A DNA stretch of 44,007 bases from Coraliomargarita sp965656715 (GTDB lineage: Bacteria > Verrucomicrobiota > Verrucomicrobiia > Opitutales > Coraliomargaritaceae): the NCBI GenBank assembly GCA_965656715.1, contig CBFHLR010000025.1:1-44007 (forward strand). Reading direction: 5' to 3'. This document shows positions 1 through 11,107 of this stretch, piece after piece. Both the position numbers and the translations under genes were made by a program. The stretch's first letter is position 1. Every line of letters starts with the position of its first letter. The notes below the pieces were generated by a model. The model was given only the letters and a program-made list of their open reading frames with translations. It ran no database searches and was not told the DNA's origin.

Positions 1-63
1 AACTTCACACAATACGCGATAAACGCTGGGATTGAGACTATCCGTAACTACGAATTACTTCCA

Positions 64-570
64 CTACTCGATCTCCGTGGGCTCCGCTTTGGCTGGTTTG
101 GCCAGTTGGAAGGGCTTGCGGATCCACTTGAGGATACCCCTCTCCTCCTGCTCCAGTTCGACTTCGGCATCTTTCACCGCTTCGGTCCAGGCCACGGAGA
201 AACCCGGTGCCCGGGCATGCATAACACTGAGTGCCTTCTCATAGAGATGGAGTTGACGTAGCTCGGCTCGGCCGGGCTTGGTCGAAAGGTTGGTGTTCAT
301 CACGCGCAAGTTCTCGTTCTGCTGCTTGAACTCTTCGACACTATCCTTGAGGCCCGCGTTGCTGTCGGCGGTGAGCTCCATTTGGGTGCGAATGTGTGTT
401 TCCAGCTTCGCGACCTTGCTGTGCAGCTGTTGACTTTCTGCCTGATGCGCCTTTCTCGCCGCATGAAACTTGCGCACCGCACGCCACCAGACCGCGCACA
501 TGCAAATCAGGCCCAGGATGAGGCCGATAACGAAAGGCTTACGTAATAACTCCAGAATATCGTAGTCCAT
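64..570 (-). CDS. Membrane-anchored coiled-coil protein, unknown function
   Basis: A 168-residue protein of no family I recognise. Residues about 13-30 form one hydrophobic helix (GLILGLICMCAVWW), followed by a basic stretch. Residues about 40-105 are rich in Gln, Glu and Lys with heptad-like spacing, as in a coiled coil. The C-terminal part is mixed charged and ends in a Lys/Pro/Glu tail. The likely topology is an N-terminal anchor with a cytoplasmic rod. I chose the ATG at 570 because the only longer start is a TTG three codons upstream. It is the last gene before the window edge on this strand; bases 1-63 downstream hold nothing I can recognise. No functional call is justified. Confidence 0.6.
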   Translation of the reverse strand: MDYDILELLRKPFVIGLILGLICMCAVWWRAVRKFHAARKAHQAESQQLHSKVAKLETHIRTQMELTADSNAGLKDSVEEFKQQNENLRVMNTNLSTKPGRAELRQLHLYEKALSVMHARAPGFSVAWTEAVKDAEVELEQEERGILKWIRKPFQLAKPAKAEPTEIE

Positions 571-662
571 TTGCAACAATCTAACGACTTTTCCTCATTT
601 TCCAACCTCAGAAGTCAATCCGACTAGATGGAATTTCAAAGCTTGATACATGGCTGAATCAC

Positions 663-968
663 TCAGCCATCATCACACTCGGCTTCGTTCACGCAGCACT
701 CGTCGACCAGATACTGCGACAGAAACTCGATCCGCTCGTAGTTCGGAATGCAATACAGGGTCCGGCCACTGCGTTCCTGCGTAAGGAGCCCGGCCTTTAC
801 CAGAGCCGCAATGTGATGCGACAAGGTGGAATTCGGGATCCCCAAACTGGCTTGGATTTCGCCCACGGGCGCGCCTTTACGGCCTGCACGCACCAAATAC
901 TGAAAGATTCCTAAGCGGGCGGTGTGGCCAAGCTCCTTAAATGCGAGCGCAATTTCCGTTTCGTTCAT
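663..968 (-). CDS. ArsR/SmtB-family transcriptional regulator
   Basis: A winged-helix repressor of 101 residues. The recognition-helix region (GEIQASLGIPNSTLSHHIAA) and the wing (LLTQERSGRTLYCIPN) are typical of ArsR proteins. The C-terminus reads DECCVNEAECDDG: a vicinal Cys pair plus a third Cys, suited to binding a soft metal or arsenite. The ATG at 968 puts the usual short helix before the DNA-binding domain; a longer frame to 1175 runs through the operators and into the neighbouring gene, so I rejected it. The gene is divergent from a permease at 1056 and two matching palindromes lie between them. The likely role is a metalloid- or metal-released repressor of itself and the permease. The actual inducer is not visible from sequence. 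Confidence 0.85.
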   Translation of the reverse strand: MNETEIALAFKELGHTARLGIFQYLVRAGRKGAPVGEIQASLGIPNSTLSHHIAALVKAGLLTQERSGRTLYCIPNYERIEFLSQYLVDECCVNEAECDDG

Positions 969-969
969 A

Positions 970-993
970 ATATTTCGATAGTTGCAGAAATAT
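970..993. promoter_or_regulatory. ArsR-type operator 1
   Basis: Perfect 7-bp inverted repeat ATATTTC-N10-GAAATAT, starting 2 bp upstream of the regulator's ATG. It has the same arms and spacer length as the second site 41 bp away. Binding here would block the regulator's own translation-start region. Confidence 0.7.
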
Positions 994-1010
994 AGATTGA
1001 CAAGCGCAAT

Positions 1011-1034
1011 ATATTTCGATGTTTCTAGAAATAT
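1011..1034. promoter_or_regulatory. ArsR-type operator 2
   Basis: Second ATATTTC-N10-GAAATAT palindrome. Its first three spacer bases (GAT) match operator 1 and the rest of the spacer differs. Its centre is 41 bp from that of operator 1, close to four helical turns, so both sites face the same side of the helix. It ends 21 bp before the permease ATG. Confidence 0.7.
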
Positions 1035-1055
1035 AAATTTAACCAAGAAATCATT

Positions 1056-2093
1056 ATGAACACCGAAACGATCAGCCAACAATTGAGCCAAAGCCTCAAT
1101 ATGTTCCTGCTTCTGGCAGTCGAACTCACAGCACTCTTCCTGATCATCAGCTATCTGGTTGGAGTGCTCCAACAATACATCACTCCCGACAAAATTCGGG
1201 CCACACTCAGTTCCAAAAATGGGCGTGGCTATTTCATCTCGGCACTGCTCGGCTCCATCACTCCGTTCTGCTCCTGCTCCACCATCCCATTCCTACAAGG
1301 ATTGCTCCGCGCGCGGGCCGGCTTTGGACCGACTATGGTCTTTCTCTTCGCCAGTCCTCTGCTCAATCCGATCATCATCGGACTGTTCGCCATCACCTTC
1401 GGCTGGAAGGTCACCCTGTTCTACTTTGTGGTAGCCTTGGGGGTATCCGTCATCGCGGGCTATGTGCTTGAGAAGCTCGGGTTCGAGCGCCACGTTAAGC
1501 AGCTAGGCGAGCCATCAAGCGGCTGCTCCTCCGGTTGCGATAGTCAAGCTGAGCCAGCGCCTGCGCAGAATTCCTGCGGCTGCACTAGCAAGCCCGACTT
1601 GAGCCAACTGGACTTCAAACCTGTCGCAGCGCCCGCCGAATCAAACTGCTGCGGCTCGGAGACAAAGGAGCCTTCAAAGCCGCCCAACAAATGGACCGCT
1701 CCCTGGCACCAAACGGTCAAGGACTTCAAGGCGGTGCTGCCCTACCTATTGATTGGTATCGGCATCGGCAGTCTGATCTACGGCTTCGTGCCCACCGAGT
1801 TCATCGCCAAGCATACCAGTGAGGATAACCTGCTCGCGGTTCCAGTGTCTGCGGTCATTGGAGTGCCACTCTACGTCCGGGCTGAAGCGGTAATTCCCTT
1901 GAGCGCCGCACTGGTGGCCAAAGGCATGAGTCTCGGAGCCGCCATGGCACTCATCATTGGTAGCGCGGGGGCCAGCCTCACCGAAGTCATCCTACTCAAG
2001 TCACTATTCAAGAACCAGATCATCATCGCCTTCCTGATCACACTGCTTGGCATGGCTGTGCTGTCGGGTTATGCGCTGAACTTATTGCTATAG
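1056..2093 (+). CDS. ArsP/SO_0444-type metal(loid) efflux permease
   Basis: A 345-residue inner-membrane permease of the ArsP_1 (PF03773, formerly DUF318) family. About four membrane helices lie on each side of a hydrophilic loop. The family's hallmark Cys motif TPFCSCSTIP is at residues 69-78. The central loop (about residues 155-215) is rich in Cys pairs (CSSGC, CGC, CCG), which points to capture of a thiophilic ion. Known relatives export methylarsenite or copper/zinc; the sequence does not decide which. The ATG at 1056 follows the second operator closely, and the gene is divergent from the ArsR-like gene, so substrate-induced expression is likely. Confidence 0.8.
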   Translation: MNTETISQQLSQSLNMFLLLAVELTALFLIISYLVGVLQQYITPDKIRATLSSKNGRGYFISALLGSITPFCSCSTIPFLQGLLRARAGFGPTMVFLFASPLLNPIIIGLFAITFGWKVTLFYFVVALGVSVIAGYVLEKLGFERHVKQLGEPSSGCSSGCDSQAEPAPAQNSCGCTSKPDLSQLDFKPVAAPAESNCCGSETKEPSKPPNKWTAPWHQTVKDFKAVLPYLLIGIGIGSLIYGFVPTEFIAKHTSEDNLLAVPVSAVIGVPLYVRAEAVIPLSAALVAKGMSLGAAMALIIGSAGASLTEVILLKSLFKNQIIIAFLITLLGMAVLSGYALNLLL

Positions 2094-2098
2094 CCCAC

Positions 2099-2125
2099 AA
2101 AAAAGCGCGACTCCGTTTGGAATCG
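2099..2125 (-). terminator. Intrinsic terminator of the beta-propeller gene
   Basis: On the minus strand a 7-bp stem (one G-U pair) with an AAAC loop is followed three bases later by six T. It lies about 45 bp beyond the propeller gene stop and just beyond the convergent permease stop. On the plus strand the stem has a mismatch and no T run. Confidence 0.65.
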
Positions 2126-2167
2126 TGACTTAGCAACGGCAGATTTTTACAGGCTCTCACAGAATTG

Positions 2168-3235
2168 CTACAACTTGTATGCAATCAATCGTAGGCCCTC
2201 CTGAATCAGAACAATATCGCCTGAACAGACTGGCGGTAGGGCGTCGGAACTGCCTGAAGCAATCTCGTGGACCTTTACACCATTTTCTCTTCTAACGAAA
2301 TAGTATGTTCTGTTACGATTATGCATAACGACATAGCGATCTCCGAAAGCTGGACGTTTGGTAAACGAGCTAGATGCATCAAACCTCCAGATCAATTTGC
2401 CCGTCAAAGTATCCAAGGCATAGGTTGAAGATGGACCAGTAAAATTTCCAGATGGAGAATTCGCGTAGTTTCCTAGTGCAAGACAAACTCCATCCAAAGC
2501 AACTGCGGCTTGACCATCAATTGTAAGCATGCCAGCCGATTGAAATTCCCAGCGAATCTTTCTCGTTTCGAGATCGATTGCGGAAATCAATCCATTGCGA
2601 GATGCACCTATGATACCACCATGCGCATCTTCCATGACCTTAACAAAGTCTCGATCAATTTGATGCTCGCTGATGGGCTTTCCTGTCCGCAAGTCTACAT
2701 ACACAATCCTACCTGTCGTCTCTAAAAGCAGCAGACGACCCTCAATAATCAATGGGTCAAGTAATCGACTCTCAGCTCTATACCTCCAGAAGGCTTCCCC
2801 GTTTTTTGCATCAAGGCAATATAAGGATCGGTCGTAACCGGTAACTAAAACCTTGTCCTCGAAGAGAACAGGAGAGCCCCATCCTCCTTCGGATATTCTC
2901 TTCTTCCATACCAACTCTCCAGTTTCAGAATCTACCGCATAGAAAACATCGTGAGAGCCATGAAAATACAAAATACTCTCTTTGACTTCTAATGCCCCAA
3001 CTGGATAACCCGAAGAGAGCTTATTCACCCATACCGTTTCACCTGAATCAAGGTCTATGGCATGTAATTCCCCCGAGCCTGGAGCAAAGTAAACTCGATT
3101 CCCCTCAACTAGTGGCAAACTCACATCCTCATAATTAATCGGATAGGTCCAGAGCTTCTGGAGAGATATATCGCTTGATCGAACTGAAGCAGTTGTCACA
3201 ACAAGGCCAATTATAAGGCTACAAAAAAGCCTCAT
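2168..3235 (-). CDS. Secreted PQQ-like beta-propeller repeat protein
   Basis: A protein of about 355 residues with an N-terminal signal peptide (MRLFCSLIIGLVVTTASVRS) and repeated beta-propeller blades of the PQQ-like/BamB type. Recurrent motifs such as LHAIDLDSGETVW, FYAVDSETGELVWKK, LYCLDAKNGEAFWRY and TYALDTLTGKLIWRF are about 40 residues apart. It is probably periplasmic; no enzymatic residues are evident and no PQQ-dehydrogenase partner is nearby. The gene is visibly more AT-rich than its neighbours, which suggests later acquisition. I prefer the ATG at 3235 because it begins the signal peptide; ATG 3277 is possible. The preferred start lies inside the stem of the atp operon terminator, so independent expression is unclear. 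Confidence 0.7.
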   Translation of the reverse strand: MRLFCSLIIGLVVTTASVRSSDISLQKLWTYPINYEDVSLPLVEGNRVYFAPGSGELHAIDLDSGETVWVNKLSSGYPVGALEVKESILYFHGSHDVFYAVDSETGELVWKKRISEGGWGSPVLFEDKVLVTGYDRSLYCLDAKNGEAFWRYRAESRLLDPLIIEGRLLLLETTGRIVYVDLRTGKPISEHQIDRDFVKVMEDAHGGIIGASRNGLISAIDLETRKIRWEFQSAGMLTIDGQAAVALDGVCLALGNYANSPSGNFTGPSSTYALDTLTGKLIWRFDASSSFTKRPAFGDRYVVMHNRNRTYYFVRRENGVKVHEIASGSSDALPPVCSGDIVLIQEGLRLIAYKL

Positions 3236-3262
3236 CCGAGTATAAAGAACGTATGAGGCTTT
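3223..3262 (-). terminator. Terminator of the atp operon
   Basis: Minus-strand inverted repeat AAAGCCTCAT / ATGAGGCTTT with a 17-nt loop, running into a T tract. It lies 23 bp after the atpC stop. The second arm contains the probable ATG (3235) of the next gene, so the terminator and that gene's start overlap. Confidence 0.7.
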
Positions 3263-3284
3263 GAAATTGATAGTCATCAACGGC

Positions 3285-3698
3285 TTAGCGACGGCGGCCT
3301 TTGGCGAGCCTCTGTGCGATGAGATACTGCACCTTGCCTTCGAGCTGCTCGACTTCGTCTGGGTCGTGGCCTTCGGCTTCGGCTTGCTTGAGAGCTTCCT
3401 CAGCGCGGGCTTGGGCGGACTCGACTTCGGAGAGGTCGATGTCGTTCACGTCGACTGCGGCTTCCACCAGAACAGAGATCGTGTTGCCGAGCACCTTTGC
3501 GAAACCGTTGTCCACAGCGATGAACTCGGTGTTGCCGCCCTTGATGACCTTGAGCTCGCCAGCTTTGAGCTTGGTGACCATTGGCACGTGTCCGGTCAGG
3601 ATACCTGCTTCGCCCGATTCTGTGGGCAATACAACCTGATCGGCCTCGGTGGAGAGAACCTTTTCGTCAGGTGTAATGATTTCGAGTGTCAGCGACAT
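3285..3698 (-). CDS. atpC: ATP synthase F1 subunit epsilon
   Basis: A 137-residue epsilon subunit, part of the central rotor stalk. The N-terminal beta-sandwich is clear (MSLTLEIITPDEKVLSTEADQVVLPTESGEAGILTGHVP), followed by a helical C-terminal part (EVESAQARAEEALKQAEAEG) that in relatives folds up to inhibit ATP hydrolysis. It is the last gene of the atp operon, starting 2 bp after the atpD stop. A terminator hairpin follows. Length and motifs are normal for the family. Confidence 0.95.
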   Translation of the reverse strand: MSLTLEIITPDEKVLSTEADQVVLPTESGEAGILTGHVPMVTKLKAGELKVIKGGNTEFIAVDNGFAKVLGNTISVLVEAAVDVNDIDLSEVESAQARAEEALKQAEAEGHDPDEVEQLEGKVQYLIAQRLAKGRRR

Positions 3699-3700
3699 GA

Positions 3701-5122
<1,422 letters not shown>

Positions 5123-5170
5123 AGTTTAATTTGAGTGGAAAAGTATAAAGGTTGAAAAGAAGAAGGTGGT

Positions 5171-6064
<894 letters not shown>

Positions 6065-6105
6065 TTTCTAATTAGAAATTAAGAATTACGAATGAGGAAT
6101 GAGTC

Positions 6106-7650
<1,545 letters not shown>

Positions 7651-7691
7651 GAGAAGTGGAAACGTATGACGGTAGTAAAAGTGGTGGTATG

Positions 7692-8087
7692 TTAGTTAAC
7701 GCTTTCGGCGAGGCGCTTGAGGCGGCCGGCAACCGATGCATCATAGAGGTCATCACCAACGCGCACGCGCACACCGGCGATAAGAGAAGTGTCTGTAGTA
7801 GTGACTGCCTTGATCGGGCGGTCGTAAATCTTGCTGAAGTTTGCCTCGATGGCAGCCAGCGCATCGGCACTGAGCGCACCCGGAGTGGCGACGACTGCAG
7901 TTTGGCTGGCAATTTCGCGGCGGATATACACGAGATACTGCTTGAGGATCTTCGATGTGTTGCGTGGTTGCACCTGCTTCAGACCAGCGAGCACTTCGCT
8001 GACTTTGGCTTCGGTAACAACGCCGGCATCCTTAGAAAGCTCAACGAGCTTCTTGGCGAAATTGGCGATTTTCTTGTCCTGTTTCAT
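7692..8087 (-). CDS. atpH: ATP synthase F1 subunit delta, short form
   Basis: The peripheral-stalk subunit linking F1 to the b subunits. The C-terminal domain is recognisable: the IAGVRVRVGDDLYDASVAGRLKRLAE segment matches the family's GG-V-VGD-DGS-RL pattern. The whole protein has only 131 residues, against about 175-185 usually. The loss is in the N-terminal helical domain that binds the alpha subunit; about 60 residues precede the C-terminal domain where about 105 are normal. The 23-bp gap to atpF leaves no room for a longer start, so the shortening is real unless there is a sequencing error. Identity also rests on its position between atpF and atpA. Confidence 0.9.
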   Translation of the reverse strand: MKQDKKIANFAKKLVELSKDAGVVTEAKVSEVLAGLKQVQPRNTSKILKQYLVYIRREIASQTAVVATPGALSADALAAIEANFSKIYDRPIKAVTTTDTSLIAGVRVRVGDDLYDASVAGRLKRLAESVN

Positions 8088-8110
8088 CGAGGTGAACGTC
8101 GCTTTAAAAA

Positions 8111-8731
8111 TTAGTTAGCGGCCAGTTCCTTCGCAGCAGCGTCGGAGTAGCTGGTCTTTTCGGAGTCGCTGAGTTCGCGCTCAAGCACCTTGCCGGAGGT
8201 CACCACCACAAGGCGGGCAACTTCCTGGCGGACTTCGGAAAGCATCTTTTGGCGATCCAACTCGGTCGCTTCAGCAGCCTTGCGGATCATTGCCTCAGCT
8301 TGAGCAGCAGCTTCTTGAGTCTTCTGCTCGATCATCTCCTTGGACTGCTCGCGAGCTTCGCCAAGGATACGTTGTGCATCGGCAGCAGCTTCCTTGATCT
8401 TCGCAGCGCGCTCACGCTCTGCTTCAGCAAGCTGGGTCTTCATCTCTTCAGCATACTGAAGACCTTCGGAAATTTTTTGTTGGCGCTCGTCGAGTGTCGC
8501 AGCGATTGGCTTCACCGCGAAGCGATAAAGAACGAAGGCTACCAACACGAAGTTGACCATCTGTGCCACAAGAGTCGGCACGGACACACCGAACTTCTCG
8601 GTGATCATGGTGAGCTTGTTTTGCTCGGCCACCTCACCCGCTACCTCGGCAGCGGCGTGTGCATCAGGTGCTGCGAACAAACCGAGTGGAAGAATGAGTG
8701 CGAAAAGCAGAGTGATGAAAAAGGCCTTCAT
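8111..8731 (-). CDS. atpF: ATP synthase Fo subunit b
   Basis: A 206-residue peripheral stalk subunit. The membrane helix lies at about residues 53-73 (VAQMVNFVLVAFVLYRFAVKPI), followed by the long charged amphipathic coiled coil of the stator (KMKTQLAEAERERAAKIKEA type). Ahead of these is an extra hydrophobic leader, MKAFFITLLFALILPLGLFA, followed by APDAHAAAE, which looks like a cleavable signal peptide; most b subunits lack this. I chose the ATG at 8731 because it starts that leader; an ATG at 8797 would add 22 residues with no family support. It lies between atpE and atpH. Confidence 0.93.
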   Translation of the reverse strand: MKAFFITLLFALILPLGLFAAPDAHAAAEVAGEVAEQNKLTMITEKFGVSVPTLVAQMVNFVLVAFVLYRFAVKPIAATLDERQQKISEGLQYAEEMKTQLAEAERERAAKIKEAAADAQRILGEAREQSKEMIEQKTQEAAAQAEAMIRKAAEATELDRQKMLSEVRQEVARLVVVTSGKVLERELSDSEKTSYSDAAAKELAAN

Positions 8732-8809
8732 TATGGAAAGGAAAGTAGTGGAGGGAACGAAAGTGCCGACGCTCGTGATGAGCGCCGGCAAAATCATTAG
8801 ATGTCAGTC

Positions 8810-9016
8810 TTAGCCAAGGAAGATAGCGAAGAAGACGATCGCTTCAGCGAAAGCCATAGCGATAATGGACTGAACCAGAACCTTAGTTGCTGCTTCAGGG
8901 TTACGGCCTACAGATTCACAAGCCTTGAGGCCGATGAGGCCAATGCCGAAAGGAACAGCAAGTGCTGCTGCTGCTACGTGAATCTTACCAGTGATTTCTG
9001 CAAGGATATCGAACAT
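8810..9016 (-). CDS. atpE: ATP synthase Fo subunit c
   Basis: A 68-residue rotor-ring hairpin of two membrane helices joined by the polar loop GRNPEA. The ion carrier is Glu58 in helix 2 (MAFAEAIVFF). Sodium-type rings carry a Gln in helix 1 and Ser/Thr right after the Glu; here the equivalent positions are hydrophobic (Ile25) and Ala59, so proton coupling is expected. The helix 1 glycine motif is reduced to GIGLIG. It lies between atpB and atpF in the usual order. Confidence 0.96.
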   Translation of the reverse strand: MFDILAEITGKIHVAAAALAVPFGIGLIGLKACESVGRNPEAATKVLVQSIIAMAFAEAIVFFAIFLG

Positions 9017-9059
9017 GATCGTATATCTATTTGGTTGTTATAGTTTAGTTGGTTTCTGC

Positions 9060-9098
<39 letters not shown>

Positions 9099-9108
9099 GG
9101 TGTAGTGA

Positions 9109-9966
9109 TTAGTGCGCGTGGTCTTCGTCGTGATTGGTCATCAGGCCGATGTAGATGGCCACGAGCAGCGTGAAGATGAGGGCTTGGACAACGCCAACCA
9201 ACACTTCGTAGAAATAGAATGGAATCGGCACGATGTAAGGTGCCATGCCTGTCATACTAGTCAGGAGGTTTTCACCACCAAAGACGTTACCAAACAGACG
9301 GAAGGAAAGTGAAACCGGACGGAAGCAGATGGAAACGATTTCGATCACGCCCACCATCAGGAAGATTGGAATGAGCATCATGTAGATTGCTGCCGGAGTT
9401 TCCTTCTTGTCAGCCTTGTTACCAAAGAGCTCCCAGATAAAGAACTTCGGGCCAGCAACCTTGAGGCTGATGAAGAGCCATGCAATCATCGCAACGAGGG
9501 CCATACCAAGTGTTGCATTCAAGTCGGCATTCGCTGGACGCATCCAGTATTTGAAGTGGCCATGGTCGTCAACATGACCAAACACACCCACACCTGGAAT
9601 CAAACCACTCCAGTTGTGGATCAAAATGAAAATGAACAGACCCATGAGGAGCGGGAATGTCATCGGGAAAGCTTTCTTACCAACGATCGGTTCGAGCAGG
9701 CCTTTGAGACCGTCGATCATGCTTTCAAGAACCGCTTGGCCTTTGCCAGGAATCATCTGAGGTTTACCAACGAAAACACGCACGGCAATGATCAGTAGAA
9801 TGGAGATCGCCCATGTGGTCAGAATCGAATTCGTCACTGGCAGACCGAACAACTCGGTCAGCTTATAAGGCGACGGACTAACGCCACCGTCTCCTGCTGC
9901 TTGCAGAGAGGCTGCTGTGCCTAGAAAGAAGAGTGTAGTTGGTAGTAGTCGGTTCACTTGGAACAT
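9109..9966 (-). CDS. atpB: ATP synthase Fo subunit a
   Basis: A 285-residue membrane subunit that forms the proton half-channels against the c-ring. The essential Arg is R223 in SFRLFGNVFGGENLL, equivalent to E. coli Arg210. About five to six membrane helices follow residue 45. The first 24 residues (MFQVNRLLPTTLFFLGTAASLQAA) look like a signal peptide, as in subunit b here. The C-terminus is His/Asp-rich (NHDEDHAH). It is the first gene of the atp operon; no atpI or atpZ precedes it, and the spacer to the divergent gene at 10158 must hold the operon promoter. Confidence 0.96.
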   Translation of the reverse strand: MFQVNRLLPTTLFFLGTAASLQAAGDGGVSPSPYKLTELFGLPVTNSILTTWAISILLIIAVRVFVGKPQMIPGKGQAVLESMIDGLKGLLEPIVGKKAFPMTFPLLMGLFIFILIHNWSGLIPGVGVFGHVDDHGHFKYWMRPANADLNATLGMALVAMIAWLFISLKVAGPKFFIWELFGNKADKKETPAAIYMMLIPIFLMVGVIEIVSICFRPVSLSFRLFGNVFGGENLLTSMTGMAPYIVPIPFYFYEVLVGVVQALIFTLLVAIYIGLMTNHDEDHAH

Positions 9967-10157
9967 CTGAAAAGGTAGTGAATTCTTTTCATCAATTGTG
10001 TGACGAAAAGTGGACGTAAATGAGGGCCTGCCCCTAGCGCGTCAACACTGGATTCTTCAAACAAGCGAATAGATTAGAACAACTTATGACACCTATCACC
10101 GGCAACATGTCATCTACACTTGCATGCTAAGGTAGAAACTGTCGCAATACTAGCACA
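9967..10157. promoter_or_regulatory. Divergent spacer between atp operon and small membrane protein gene
   Basis: A 191-bp region between divergent start codons that must contain the promoter of the atp operon and probably that of the small gene. I could not pick a convincing -35/-10 pair or operator, and there is no strong hairpin. Confidence 0.4.
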
Positions 10158-10388
10158 ATGAGCTCACCGACAAATCTGACCGGCCGCATCACACAGCTTC
10201 GCGATCGCAAAGAAAGCTTTCTCGGACAGCAGCACGGCGGACCCGCACCTGCGCCGAAATCGCTTCCACGCACAAAACGCCGCGAACGTAAGTTCGCGAC
10301 CGACTCGTTCATGCTCTTCGCCTACAGCCTGTTCGCCGTAGCGCTCATCGTCCAAGTCGCATTGATCGCCTGGTTGGACTTGGTGTAA
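10158..10388 (+). CDS. Small single-span membrane protein, unknown
   Basis: A 76-residue protein. The N-terminal 45 residues are hydrophilic, basic and Pro/Gly-containing (RDRKESFLGQQHGGPAPAPK). One hydrophobic helix ends the protein (FMLFAYSLFAVALIVQVALIAWLDLV). This layout suits a cytoplasmic tail with a C-terminal anchor. It is divergent from the atp operon and could be an ATP synthase accessory by position only. It does not match AtpI or AtpZ, which have two to four spans. A GGAG-headed palindrome pair follows 10 bp after the stop. Confidence 0.55.
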   Translation: MSSPTNLTGRITQLRDRKESFLGQQHGGPAPAPKSLPRTKRRERKFATDSFMLFAYSLFAVALIVQVALIAWLDLV

Positions 10389-10397
10389 GTTAATGCC

Positions 10398-10465
10398 GGA
10401 GGCGGGACACTCTTGTCCCGCTATGTTGCATCAGCTCTAGAGGCGGACAAGAGTGTCCGCCCTCC
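10398..10465. repeat. GGAG-headed inverted REP pair (BIME-like)
   Basis: Two hairpins in opposite orientation. Plus strand: GGAG followed directly by GCGGGACA-CTCT-TGTCCCGC (10398-10421). Minus strand: GGAG followed directly by GGCGGACA-CTCT-TGTCCGCC (10465-10442). Both have a perfect 8-bp stem and an identical CTCT loop. A 5' GGAG or GTAG head beside a hairpin is the known mark of REP sequences mobilised by RAYT transposases. It sits between the convergent small membrane gene and trmB. Confidence 0.75.
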
Positions 10466-10469
10466 TCTA

Positions 10470-11066
10470 TCACACCCGCCTCGCGATGACCGAGAAATAC
10501 TCATCCATCAGACTTTGGAAATAGGTTTCACGCTCGTAGGGCCACTTTGCACCGGAATCGATTTCCCAGTCTGGATGACCCTGCAAGTGCTCCACCGTCC
10601 AATCGAAATACGGGCGATCGTCGGAGCGGAAGCAGAAGGTCCCGCCCTGGTCGGTGCGCTTGGCGACTTCGCTCAAGAAATCAGGCTGGACCATACGGCG
10701 GCGGTGATGCTTGGCCTTTGGCCATGGATCCGGAAAGAGCAGCACTGTCATGTCGAAGCGCACGCGTTCCGGTAGCACATCCAGAAACTCTCCGAGTTCA
10801 GCTTTGATGAAATGCAGGTTCTTAAGGCCGCGCTTATCGCGCTTTGCCAGCCCCTTGCGAATACGCAAAGAAATCAGGTCAATTCCGATACAGAATTGAT
10901 CCGGTGTATCCTCGGCATAATCAGTCAGCCAATGACCATGCCCACAGCCAGCTTCGAACAAAATGCGGTCGACGCCCTCAAGCACAGACTCGCACTCCGC
11001 ACGCAACTCGTCCTTGCGAATGCGCTGCTTTTCCAACTCCCGGGCGTGTGCTTCTGTAATTTCCAT
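10470..11066 (-). CDS. trmB: tRNA (guanine-N7-)-methyltransferase
   Basis: A 198-residue SAM-dependent enzyme that methylates G46 in the tRNA variable loop. The SAM-binding motif EAGCGHGHWLTDYA, the family sequence LLFPDPWPKAKHHRRRMVQPDFL and the C-terminal YERETYFQSLMDEY segment are all present. I chose the ATG at 11066; a TTG extension to 11102 is less likely. It lies 41 bp downstream of the sensor kinase and probably shares its transcript. Confidence 0.93.
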   Translation of the reverse strand: MEITEAHARELEKQRIRKDELRAECESVLEGVDRILFEAGCGHGHWLTDYAEDTPDQFCIGIDLISLRIRKGLAKRDKRGLKNLHFIKAELGEFLDVLPERVRFDMTVLLFPDPWPKAKHHRRRMVQPDFLSEVAKRTDQGGTFCFRSDDRPYFDWTVEHLQGHPDWEIDSGAKWPYERETYFQSLMDEYFSVIARRV

Positions 11067-11107
11067 AGGCCGCGTGATGCACCGCCCCACGCCTGTGGTC
11101 AAGTTTT

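Noticed and set aside
663..1175. A 170-residue version of the ArsR-like protein
   Set aside because: The extra 69 codons read through both operators and into the divergent permease gene and have no family match. The ATG at 968 gives a normal protein.
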